Shown: positions 28,901 to 35,926 of the stretch, piece by piece
Layout of the letters: each line of letters starts with the position of its first letter
Numbering within the stretch: the stretch's first letter is position 1
NCBI GenBank assembly: GCA_019359445.1
Contig: JAHHHJ010000012.1
Coordinates: forward strand, 62,001 to 126,000
Direction: 5' to 3'
Length of the DNA stretch: 64,000 nucleotides
DNA from: Kastovskya adunca ATA6-11-RM4
GTDB lineage: Bacteria > Cyanobacteriota > Cyanobacteriia > Cyanobacteriales > Coleofasciculaceae
Notes under the pieces: model-generated
What the model was told of the DNA's origin: nothing
What the model saw: only the letters and a program-made list of their open reading frames with translations
The model's database searches: none
Translations under genes and position numbers: made by a program

Positions 28901-31467
28901 AAGCGCAGCAGTTTGACACGCCATAACGGTTCCCTCGTCAGGTCGAAAGGCTGTTGGGCTTCCTCCGTTGCAAGGCGCTGTACTTCGGACTTGTGCCAAT
29001 ATTGTTCGCTTAACCTCTCCCCCAACCCCTCTCCTGCAAGGAGAGGGGAGAAATGCTCCCCACAGTATCGGGACTCACGCTCCAATTCCAGAAGTTGCTG
29101 ACAATCCACTACCTGTAAAGCCAGCGTCACACAAGGAGCGATCGCCTGAACGGGTTGACCTTCTGCAATGCTGAAGCTAGTCCGCAATGCTTCGTGTCGC
29201 CGCACAATTTCGTTAAGGCTGCGCTCCAGCACCGTCACATCCAGCGAACCCTTGAGGTGAATTCCCACGGAAATGTTATAGGCGGGGTTGCCTTTCTCCA
29301 ACTGGTCGATGAACCACAATCGTTGCTGGGCGAAAGAAAGGGGATGAACGTCAGAGGTGTTCTGAACTCGGTCGATGGATACTGATACAGGCTTCCAATC
29401 CGCCGATGTTACTTGGTTGAGTACTTGTGTTGTCAGTTGAGCAATGCTAATACCTTCAAAGAAATCAGCGATCGCTACCTCAACCCCAAAGTCAGCCTCA
29501 ATGCGATTTTTTAGCTCGAAGACCATTAAGGAATCAAGACCAAAGCGGCTTAAAGGTGACTTGCCATCTATTGCGGACGGCGTTGCTCTCAGTACCTGCG
29601 CTACTTGCTCTTGAAGATAAGACTCTAAAAGCTGTTGGCGTTCTTCTGGTTCTACTACCAGTAAGGTTTCGCGGGTGAGGTTCCTCTCGTTGTTTACAAC
29701 AATAGAGGTATCTAGAATACTGCTACCAATTACATCCAGTTCGCCTGCTAAAAACTTAGCTCGACAAGCACGACGTTGAATCTTACCACTAGAGGTTTTG
29801 GGAATACTCCCAGGCTTAATTAAAACCACCCCATAAACTTGCACCTCATGTTCTTCAGACACTGTCTGACGAATGGCGGCGATGACTTCCTCAACATCCG
29901 GTTTGGCGCGAAACTCCAACTCTTGCACCACCACCAGCCGTTCTTCACCCTCAACCTCTACGGAAAAGGCGGCGCTACTGCCCAATCGCAATGCTGAATG
30001 GCTACGTTCTGAGGTCAGTTCAATATCCTGCGGGTAAAGGTTACGACCACGAATAATAATTAAATCCTTAACTCGACCCGTGACGAACAGTTCCCCATCC
30101 TGCAAAAAGCCTAAGTCTCCAGTTCGCAAAAAAGGCTTTTTCTCCGCAGTTGTATCCGTATCTAATGGGTAAGCTTGAAACGTCTGCTCTGTCTCTTCAG
30201 GACGATGCCAATATCCTTGCCCCACACTCGAACCGGATACCCAGATTTCACCCACCTCATCAGGTTGGCAACGGGTTAATGTTTCGGGATCAGCAATAAC
30301 AATTTGCTGCTCTGGTATGCTTTTGCCACAGCTAACAAAGGTGCAAACATCTTCGTTATCAGCATCAGCCGCAATAATCTGATGGCGTTCTAGAGCATCT
30401 ACTCGGACAGTTTTGATAGTCGGCGGAGCGCTTTTGAGACTGCCGGAAACCATCAAGGTTGCCTCTGCCATCCCGTAACAAGGGTAGAAGGCTGACGGAC
30501 GGAAACCGCAATCTGCAAATTTTGCCCAAAATCGCTCCAGAGTATCCTGCCGAATCGGTTCCGCACCGTTAAAAGCGACGTCCCAACTGCTTAAGTCCAG
30601 CGTCTGGAGTTGCTCTGGTGTAATTTTATGAATGCACAGTTCATAAGCAAAATTGGGAGCGCCGCTTGTCGTGCCTTTGTACTGGGAAATCGCCTGCAAC
30701 CAGCGGTAAGGACGCTGGAGAAATGCGGCTGGAGGCATGAAGATGCAAGGGAAACCCCCATACAGCGGTTGCAGTATGCCGCCGATGAGTCCCATGTCAT
30801 GGTACGCGGGCAGCCACGAAATAAATTTACTGCTGGGTGAATGTTCCATGATGCAGTAAGTCATGGCGGCGTTGTGGAGCAAATTGCCGTGACTCAGCAT
30901 TACCCCTTTGGGCGTTCCTGTAGATCCGGAAGTGTATTGCAGAAACGCTAATGTATCTTTTTTTATAAAGGGCTGTTGCCAGTTCTCTTCTATCCCACTC
31001 GCTAGGTTATCGGTAGTCAGCCACTGCAAATTCCCCAAGTCAGCTTTTTCAGTCAGGAGGGATTGCACCTTGGAGTGAACTGCTGTTGTTGTGAGGGCGA
31101 TCGCTGCCTGTGCATCTTTGGCGATCGCTTGGATTCTGGGCGTGTTGCGTTGGTTGCGCGGTGGATAAGCTGGAACCGCGACGACTCCAGCATACAAACA
31201 CCCGAAAAACGCCGCCAGATAATCCAGTCCTGGGGGATAAAGCAACAATGCACGTTCGCCACTTAAACCTAAAGCCTGAAGTTGAGAGGCGATCGCGCGA
31301 CTGCGCCGATCCAATTCTCGATAGGTGAGTTGTTCGCCTTCTATTTCTCCATCCGGCAAAAAGGTAAAAGCCAGTTGTTCGGGCTGCTGTAAAGTCCTTT
31401 GGCGTAAAAGATCCACCCAAGTCGAATAGAGGAGGCTTTCTGGAAACGCATTAAAAGATTGAGGCAT
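25915..31467 (-). CDS. Hybrid loading protein: FAAL - ACP - C - A (Thr) - PCP
   Basis: An 1850-residue protein that starts the assembly line. A fatty acyl-AMP ligase (~1-585; TSGSTGTPKG ~178, SWLPAYHDMG, GRNLYPQDIE) activates a free fatty acid and loads the adjacent ACP (GLDSLM ~643). A C domain (~690-1120; HHIIGDE ~871) joins the acyl chain to the amino acid chosen by the A domain (TSGSTG ~1377). Pocket residues D-F-W-N-I-G-M-V-H match the threonine code. The last domain is a PCP (LGGHSL ~1772) with a charged, Lys-rich tail that may dock to the PKS. It is the first gene of the operon, 3.4 kb upstream of nothing else on this strand, with a ~130-nt leader after the candidate promoter. Two repeat insertions lie at ~799-819 and ~1328-1361. 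Confidence 0.94.
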   Translation of the reverse strand: MPQSFNAFPESLLYSTWVDLLRQRTLQQPEQLAFTFLPDGEIEGEQLTYRELDRRSRAIASQLQALGLSGERALLLYPPGLDYLAAFFGCLYAGVVAVPAYPPRNQRNTPRIQAIAKDAQAAIALTTTAVHSKVQSLLTEKADLGNLQWLTTDNLASGIEENWQQPFIKKDTLAFLQYTSGSTGTPKGVMLSHGNLLHNAAMTYCIMEHSPSSKFISWLPAYHDMGLIGGILQPLYGGFPCIFMPPAAFLQRPYRWLQAISQYKGTTSGAPNFAYELCIHKITPEQLQTLDLSSWDVAFNGAEPIRQDTLERFWAKFADCGFRPSAFYPCYGMAEATLMVSGSLKSAPPTIKTVRVDALERHQIIAADADNEDVCTFVSCGKSIPEQQIVIADPETLTRCQPDEVGEIWVSGSSVGQGYWHRPEETEQTFQAYPLDTDTTAEKKPFLRTGDLGFLQDGELFVTGRVKDLIIIRGRNLYPQDIELTSERSHSALRLGSSAAFSVEVEGEERLVVVQELEFRAKPDVEEVIAAIRQTVSEEHEVQVYGVVLIKPGSIPKTSSGKIQRRACRAKFLAGELDVIGSSILDTSIVVNNERNLTRETLLVVEPEERQQLLESYLQEQVAQVLRATPSAIDGKSPLSRFGLDSLMVFELKNRIEADFGVEVAIADFFEGISIAQLTTQVLNQVTSADWKPVSVSIDRVQNTSDVHPLSFAQQRLWFIDQLEKGNPAYNISVGIHLKGSLDVTVLERSLNEIVRRHEALRTSFSIAEGQPVQAIAPCVTLALQVVDCQQLLELERESRYCGEHFSPLLAGEGLGERLSEQYWHKSEVQRLATEEAQQPFDLTREPLWRVKLLRLGEQEHVLLLTLHHIIGDEWSVEVFIREMAILYKAFLASSPLPLPDLPVQYTDFAYWQRQWLQGELLETQLSYWKQQLNGVPSLQLPTDRPRPAVQTYRGARQSLELPKSLTDAIATLSRQEGVTPFMVLLAAFQTFLYRYTGQDDIPVGSPIANRNRSELNSLIGFFVNTLVLRTDLGDNPSFRELLSRVRQVALGAYTHQDLPFDQLVEALRPVRDASYTPLFQVSFALRKSPQLEEIPGLALSLVNVETLTAQFDLSLFVDITEQGLIASFEYNTDLFEAATIARMLGHFQNLLLGIVSNPNQRLSDLPLLTASERHQLLVAWNDTEAEYPADLCIHQLFEAQVERTPDAIALVFENQQLTYRELNNRANQLAHYLKQLGVKPDVLVGLCLERSLEMVVGILGILKAGGAYVPLDPAYPKDRLAFMLSDRQVPVLLTQKRLLETLPEHAAKVVCLDTDWESIRVHSDSSNSPPQPPLARGEYEEKRFSLGDRGEYEEGESQEGVESQNPSSLAYVIYTSGSTGQPKGVLVSHANVVRLFAATQPWYHFNEQDVWTLFHSYAFDFSVWEIWGALLYGGRLVVVPYWISRSPESFYELLCKEQVTVLNQTPSAFRQLIRAEEIGVNSDLSLRLVIFGGEALEVQSLKPWFERHGDQVPQLVNMYGITETTVHVTYRPLTMSDLSGMSSVIGRPIPDLQVYVLDRHHQPVPIGVPGELYIGGAGLACGYLNRPELTTERFIRNPFDDKVDARLYKSGDLVRYLPNGDLEYLGRIDQQVKIRGFRIELGEIEAVLGQHPAVQDVVVMAREDIPGVLHLVAYVVPNPKQMPNISELRQFLQARLPDYMIPASFVLLEALPLTSNGKVDRRGLPAPESHRPDLQEVYQAPRSEVERAIATVWQSVLHLEKVGIHDNFFDLGGHSLLMIQVNNKLQDVFNRDLSIVELFQNPTISSLAQSLSKKSEESSAFDPVQDRVQKQLEAINKRKKLLTKQKNTH
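27383..27483 (-). repeat. In-frame palindromic repeat between A2 and A3 cores
   Basis: Several repeat units encode NSPPQPPLARGEYEEKR and FSLGDRGEYEEGESQEG. The position and residues correspond to the insertion at 11015-11099 in the Gly-activating domain. Confidence 0.8.
29011..29050 (-). repeat. In-frame palindromic repeat inside the C domain
   Basis: A palindrome of the CTCTCC...GCAAG...GGAGAG type encodes [17 protein letters not shown] within the loop preceding the HHxxxDG-region helix of the loading C domain. Confidence 0.78.
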
Positions 31468-31567
31468 ATTATTCGGACTCGATTCGATGCGAACCTGACG
31501 TTTTGAATCTGGCGAGTTTAGTTAAACCCAATTCCGTCAAAGCGTTTGCTGTTTTTTACAGCCTTAT

Positions 31568-31582
31568 TGATATCTATTTTCG
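31568..31582 (-). promoter_or_regulatory. Possible weak Fur box for the NRPS operon
   Basis: TGATATCTATTTTCG matches 10 of 14 fixed positions of the 7-1-7 Fur consensus (TGATAATnATTATCA). It lies 16-30 bp downstream of the candidate -10 hexamer of the minus-strand promoter. Alone this is weak; its position and the better site on the other side support it. Confidence 0.35.
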
Positions 31583-31597
31583 ATTAGACTTCGCTAA

Positions 31598-31625
31598 CAT
31601 ATAGCAAATCCTTGAATTTCGTCAA
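31598..31625 (-). promoter_or_regulatory. Candidate promoter of the NRPS/PKS operon
   Basis: On the minus strand TTGACG (31620-31625) and TATATG (31598-31603) are separated by 16 bp, a fair match to a housekeeping sigma promoter. Transcription would start near 31590 and leave a leader of ~125 nt before the FAAL gene. Confidence 0.5.
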
Positions 31626-31631
31626 GGATTT
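31606..31631. promoter_or_regulatory. Perfect 10-bp inverted repeat over the NRPS promoter
   Basis: AAATCCTTGA (31606-31615) and TCAAGGATTT (31622-31631) are perfect inverted arms around a 6-bp centre. The repeat covers the -35 box and most of the spacer of the minus-strand promoter, so it is well placed as an operator. It does not resemble a Fur box. Confidence 0.45.
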
Positions 31632-31785
31632 ATCCAAAGTTTTATTGGCTATACTTTCAATTACGATCGAGTCGTTGCCGCTAAAAGCTAGCATTGGCAA
31701 AGCCTTTGCCCTCTAAAAACTTGCTCCACAGATGAGAGTTCTCAACAACGAGGGAATTTACTCTAAAATTTTTTAGCTTTCTCTC

Positions 31786-31815
31786 TTGACCTTAGTGATA
31801 CTGACGTTTTATTCT
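31786..31815 (+). promoter_or_regulatory. Candidate promoter of the siderophore-uptake operon
   Basis: TTGACC (31786-31791) and TATTCT (31810-31815) with an 18-bp spacer. The expected transcription start is near 31822, about 80 nt before the first plus-strand gene. Confidence 0.5.
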
Positions 31816-31828
31816 TAGCGGGTGCTAT

Positions 31829-31843
31829 TGAGAATAATTACTA
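31829..31843 (+). promoter_or_regulatory. Fur-box-like operator of the siderophore-uptake operon
   Basis: TGAGAATAATTACTA matches 11 of 14 fixed positions of the 7-1-7 Fur consensus TGATAATnATTATCA. It sits immediately after the expected transcription start of the plus-strand promoter, where bound Fur would block transcription when iron is plentiful. The downstream genes are a TonB receptor and a ferric-siderophore-binding protein, which agrees with this reading. Confidence 0.6.
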
Positions 31844-31900
31844 AATTTCGTGGAGCGCAATCGATAGCCTGATTGCCTCTACTGTGGGTGAGGAAAAAAG

Positions 31901-32095
31901 ATGGAACGAAAGCAACTACTCTTGCGCCTGTTACTTGCAGGTTCAGGGGGTGTTTTGGCAGGGCTGCTCATTTTGACTGAGGTTGTACAAGCGCTGGGTG
32001 TGCAGCGTCATGACTTCAGCACAAACCTTGAGATGACTTTAGAAAGAGATGATGCCGCATCTGAAGGGTTGGCGGTGAGTGAGGTGAAGAAATGA
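31901..32095 (+). CDS. Small 64-residue protein with one hydrophobic segment
   Basis: The start is ATG after a GAGGAAAAAAG ribosome site, and the stop overlaps the receptor start (ATGA), so it is probably translated together with the receptor. The N-terminus is basic (MERKQLLLR), followed by a hydrophobic stretch (residues ~7-32: LLLAGSGGVLAGLLILTE) and a polar, acidic tail. This could be a single-pass membrane peptide or an uncleaved signal anchor. I recognise no family. Being first behind the Fur-box-like site, it is probably iron-regulated and connected with siderophore uptake. Confidence 0.65.
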   Translation: MERKQLLLRLLLAGSGGVLAGLLILTEVVQALGVQRHDFSTNLEMTLERDDAASEGLAVSEVKK

Positions 32096-34845
32096 AACTG
32101 CATCTACCATTTTTAATTGTTGCCCTGCTCAGTATTGGCATACCGCCAGCAGTAGCAACGCCTAGGAGCGTTTCCGTCAACCCAGTCTCAGCGACAGCAT
32201 TACCAGATGGGGAGATGGGAAGAGGGGGAAATGAACCTGTGAAGAGAAGTTCTCCTCAGGCTTCCAGTTCGCAATCCCCCATTACGGCAATTCCTCATCT
32301 TAGTGAGATAGAATTTCCCCTTACCCGTGCTGAGGGGCTATGGCAGTCACAATCAGCCAATTCATTACAAGTTGCTCAGAGCGAGTCCGGTGTTCTACAA
32401 GTAACGGGTGTACAGGTTAACCCCACAGACATCGGCTTTGAAGTCATTTTAGAAACCCCAGATGGAGAACTTCTGGACGCCGAAACTCGGAGTGAGGGCA
32501 ATACCTTAATCGTTGATATCCCCAATGCGGCGCTAGTGCTTGTAGAGGGTGACGAGTTTCGTGAAGACAACCCAGCAGAAGGAATTAGTTCCGTTGTTGT
32601 GACTCAGCTCGATGGGAATAATATCCAAGTCGCTGTGACTGGAGAAACGGGAACGCCGACGGTGGAGGTGGTTCCGAGTCAGAGCGGTTTAGCTCTAAGT
32701 TTGGCTCCAGCGCTCTTAGATGGGGAAGAGGTTATCGAGGAAGAGGTTATCGGGGAAGACACAGAAGAAATTGAAGAAGTTGAACTTGTGGTAACGGCTA
32801 CGCGCACAGCACAAGAGCTACCTGAGGTGCCGCGCTCGGTGACGGTGATTACCCGCGAGGACATCGAGGGACAAAGTAGCGTCACCAGGGACGTACAAGA
32901 CATTCTGGCTCAAACGGTTCCTGGCTATGGCCCCCCCACTCAGAGGGCTTTCGGCGATACGACGGCTTCTTTGCGGGGTCGTGCTCCCCTGGTTTTGATT
33001 GACGGCGTCCCTCAGAACACGAATTCTGGTAATGCGGGGAGACAGCTAAGAACCATTGACCCCGCTTCTATTGAGCGGATTGAGGTGGTGCGTGGCCCCT
33101 CCGCTCTCTACGGTCAAGGAGCAACTGGCGGTGTGATCAACATCATTACACGCCGACCTGATGAGCAAAGGCTGACGACTACGGCAGAAGTCGGTGTAAC
33201 GGCTGCATTAGGAAAGTTGCAAGGTGAAAGTTTTGGTAACTACCAAGAGTATGGACTTTCGCTCAATGAAGGCGATGTTGACTTGGTTTTTAATTTATCG
33301 CGGGAGGATACGGGAGCAACGTTTGATGCTGAAGGCGATCGCCTTGCCATCGTTCAGGGAATAGATGAAAGTGAAACCTTTAATATCCTGGGCAAACTGG
33401 GGTGGGACATTAGCGAGCAACAACGCCTGCAACTAAGTGCCAATTTCTACCGTAGCGAACGCAACACCAATGCGATCTCAGATCCGATCGTTGACGACAT
33501 TCCTGGCATCCAAAAACCCCGCGCCATCGTCTTTGAAGAGGGGATCGACTTTATTGGTGTCTCCCCGCAAAGCGATCGCAATACTGTCCTCAATCTCGAT
33601 TACACCAACGAGAATGTCTTCGGCAGTCAGCTTGGCTTGCAAACCTACTACCGAGATAACGTAGTTCGGACTGACGTCCGCGATCGACGAAACCGCGATC
33701 AGGAGATTACTCAAGGGATTGATGAAGCGGAAAATTGGGGAGCCAGGTTGCAAATTGAGACCCCCTTTAACTCAGAGGAAACAATCAGTCTGCTTTGGGG
33801 AGTTGACTACGCCAACGAGAATAACTCTTTGCTCCGAAATCTTTTCGATCCTGAATCCTTCGATGCCAGTGGGGGGCGAGTATACCGCAAAATCGGAGAG
33901 GTGACAGTTGTTCCTCCCTATGACGTTAAAAACCTAGGTTTGTTTGCCCAACTGCAATGGGAGGTGAGCGATCGCTTGTCTCTCAGTAGCGGAACTCGTT
34001 ACGACCGCTTTGATATTACCGTTCCTAGCTACACCACTCTTTTTGGTGACCAAGCTGAAGGCGGTAAACGCAACTTTGATGATATTGTCTTCAATCTCGG
34101 TGCTGTCTATGAAGTCACTGATGAAGTGAGCTTGTATACCAACTATGCTCAGGGCTTTTCAGTGCCTAATCTGGTCGATGTTCTGTTTGCTCCATCTGCC
34201 GGATTCAACTTTGAAACCAGTGTGGGAGATCTGCAACCGCAACAGGTTAACAGTTACGAAATCGGGGTACGCGGCAACTGGTCTCAGGTGCAGGTGTCTT
34301 TAGCTGGTTTCTACAACCAATCTGATTTGGGTTCAGCCATCGTCCCCACCGATGATTTCTTTGACTTCGTCCGCGCTCCAGAGCGAATTTACGGCATAGA
34401 AACAACCCTTGATTGGCAAGCAGGTGGGGGCTTTTCCCTCGGTGGTACCTTGGGTTGGTCATCAGGGAAAGTCGATCTTCCGGATGATGATCAAGGGTTC
34501 TTAGCGTTGGGAAGCGATCGCATCCAACCCTTGAAGCTGACGGCTTATGTGGAGCATCAAACGACTCCAGGTTGGCGAAATCGCATCCAGGCTTTGTTAG
34601 TGGGTAGTCGCGATCGCGGTTTTGAGGACGGACTCGATCTTGCCCCCATCGAAAGCTACCTAGTTGTAGACTACATCGGCAGCATTCAGCTTGGCCCTGG
34701 GGCGCTGCAAATCGGCATCCGGAATCTGCTCAACAACCAGTATTTCCAAGCCTACGACCAATCACTACGGAGTGACGGCTTGGAGAGTTTTGTCAGTCCA
34801 GCCAGTGGCAGAACCATCAGTGTCGGCTACCGTGTGAGTTGGTGA
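32092..34845 (+). CDS. TonB-dependent siderophore receptor with N-terminal AMIN domain
   Basis: A 917-residue outer-membrane receptor. A signal peptide (residues 1-23, ending AVATP) is followed by a variable spacer, an AMIN domain (~100-200; VTGVQVNPTDIGFEVILETP), a TonB-box-like segment (ELVVTATRTAQ ~242), the plug domain (VPRSVTVITREDI; IERIEVVRGPSALYGQGATGG ~330-355 in part) and a 22-strand-type barrel ending in the aromatic terminus VGYRVSW. AMIN-plus-plug architecture is characteristic of cyanobacterial siderophore receptors, where AMIN may bind the cell wall. It is the second gene of the uptake operon, divergent from the NRPS operon, so its likely ligand is the ferric form of the compound made next door. 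Confidence 0.94.
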   Translation: MKLHLPFLIVALLSIGIPPAVATPRSVSVNPVSATALPDGEMGRGGNEPVKRSSPQASSSQSPITAIPHLSEIEFPLTRAEGLWQSQSANSLQVAQSESGVLQVTGVQVNPTDIGFEVILETPDGELLDAETRSEGNTLIVDIPNAALVLVEGDEFREDNPAEGISSVVVTQLDGNNIQVAVTGETGTPTVEVVPSQSGLALSLAPALLDGEEVIEEEVIGEDTEEIEEVELVVTATRTAQELPEVPRSVTVITREDIEGQSSVTRDVQDILAQTVPGYGPPTQRAFGDTTASLRGRAPLVLIDGVPQNTNSGNAGRQLRTIDPASIERIEVVRGPSALYGQGATGGVINIITRRPDEQRLTTTAEVGVTAALGKLQGESFGNYQEYGLSLNEGDVDLVFNLSREDTGATFDAEGDRLAIVQGIDESETFNILGKLGWDISEQQRLQLSANFYRSERNTNAISDPIVDDIPGIQKPRAIVFEEGIDFIGVSPQSDRNTVLNLDYTNENVFGSQLGLQTYYRDNVVRTDVRDRRNRDQEITQGIDEAENWGARLQIETPFNSEETISLLWGVDYANENNSLLRNLFDPESFDASGGRVYRKIGEVTVVPPYDVKNLGLFAQLQWEVSDRLSLSSGTRYDRFDITVPSYTTLFGDQAEGGKRNFDDIVFNLGAVYEVTDEVSLYTNYAQGFSVPNLVDVLFAPSAGFNFETSVGDLQPQQVNSYEIGVRGNWSQVQVSLAGFYNQSDLGSAIVPTDDFFDFVRAPERIYGIETTLDWQAGGGFSLGGTLGWSSGKVDLPDDDQGFLALGSDRIQPLKLTAYVEHQTTPGWRNRIQALLVGSRDRGFEDGLDLAPIESYLVVDYIGSIQLGPGALQIGIRNLLNNQYFQAYDQSLRSDGLESFVSPASGRTISVGYRVSW

Positions 34846-34849
34846 TTCA

Positions 34850-35926
34850 ATGATCAAGATGGTTTACCGAAAGTCTTTAATCCGTCACAGGAAGAAGTGG
34901 AGCCACGCTATCCAAATTTGTCTACTGGCGCTGTTGAGCTTTGGACTAGTTTGTGCTTGCAGTGGTAGTTTACCTCAAGATTCTGCTGCTCCTGGCTCAC
35001 CGTTATCTGAGTCGGTGCAGGTTGTATCTCCTGCAAAGACAGCAAGTGAACCAGACTCCCCCTGCCGAATGGTCAAGCACGCTCTGGGTGAAACCTGCGT
35101 TCCCGCTCACCCCCAGCGAGTTGTGGCGCTAGTTAGCAGTGCAGTCGTCGATCTTTTATCTTTGGGTGTTCAGCCTGTTGGTGCCGTATCAAATGTGCCC
35201 TCATTCGTACTCGACCAACTTAAGGATGTGGAAATTCTCGGCTACAGCGAACAAGTAAACCTTGAGACGATTCTGCTTTTGAAACCTGACCTAATTCTGG
35301 CTCAAAAATGGAACGCCCAGCCAGTTTACGACAAGCTCTCGAAAATTGCGCCTACGGTTGTTAGCGATTACCGCATTGGTGAATGGAAACAATCGTTTGC
35401 GCTACATGCCGAGGCGCTAGGGATGACTGATAAAGCAAATCAATTGATGGCTGAATATGACCAGCGTATAGAACGCTTCCAAGCTCAGATGGGAGATCAA
35501 CTGAAGCAAACCGACGTTTCACTGATCGGTGTTTATCCGGAGGGCATTTTTATCTACTTCCAGAATTCCTTTGGCGGCACAATTTTGCAAGACATCGGTT
35601 TACCTCGCCCACCTGTTCAAATTCGGGAAAAGAGCAGACGGATTGGGGAGCGTATTAGCAAGGAACTGATGCCCTATGCCGATGGGGATGTCATATTCGC
35701 GTGGAGTTACAGTGATACTCTAAAAACCCTGGGAGCAGCACAAGAGAAGCTAGATCGGCTCAAGTCTGATCCCCTGTGGTTGAAGTTGAACGCCGTTGAG
35801 CAAGACAGGGTTTATCAGGTGGGAGACCATTGGACTATTGGTAGCCCCCTGACAGCTAACCTCGTCCTCGACGATCTGTTTAAGTACCTGATCGAGGAAC
35901 GGAAATTGTCGAGCCAGACGCAATGA
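34850..35926 (+). CDS. Ferric-siderophore-binding periplasmic lipoprotein (FecB/FhuD-like)
   Basis: A 358-residue solute-binding protein of the Peripla_BP_2 class that carries iron-siderophore complexes from the receptor to an inner-membrane ABC transporter. The N-terminus has basic residues, a hydrophobic stretch and a lipobox-like LVCAC/SGS near residue 36, so it is probably a lipoprotein. Family features are HPQRVVALVSSAVVDLLSLG (~83 on) and LLLKPDLILAQ (~143). A second ATG at 34859 is possible. The gene begins 5 bp after the receptor stop and overlaps the MFS gene by 4 bp. The permease and ATPase partners are not in this window. Confidence 0.9.
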   Translation: MIKMVYRKSLIRHRKKWSHAIQICLLALLSFGLVCACSGSLPQDSAAPGSPLSESVQVVSPAKTASEPDSPCRMVKHALGETCVPAHPQRVVALVSSAVVDLLSLGVQPVGAVSNVPSFVLDQLKDVEILGYSEQVNLETILLLKPDLILAQKWNAQPVYDKLSKIAPTVVSDYRIGEWKQSFALHAEALGMTDKANQLMAEYDQRIERFQAQMGDQLKQTDVSLIGVYPEGIFIYFQNSFGGTILQDIGLPRPPVQIREKSRRIGERISKELMPYADGDVIFAWSYSDTLKTLGAAQEKLDRLKSDPLWLKLNAVEQDRVYQVGDHWTIGSPLTANLVLDDLFKYLIEERKLSSQTQ

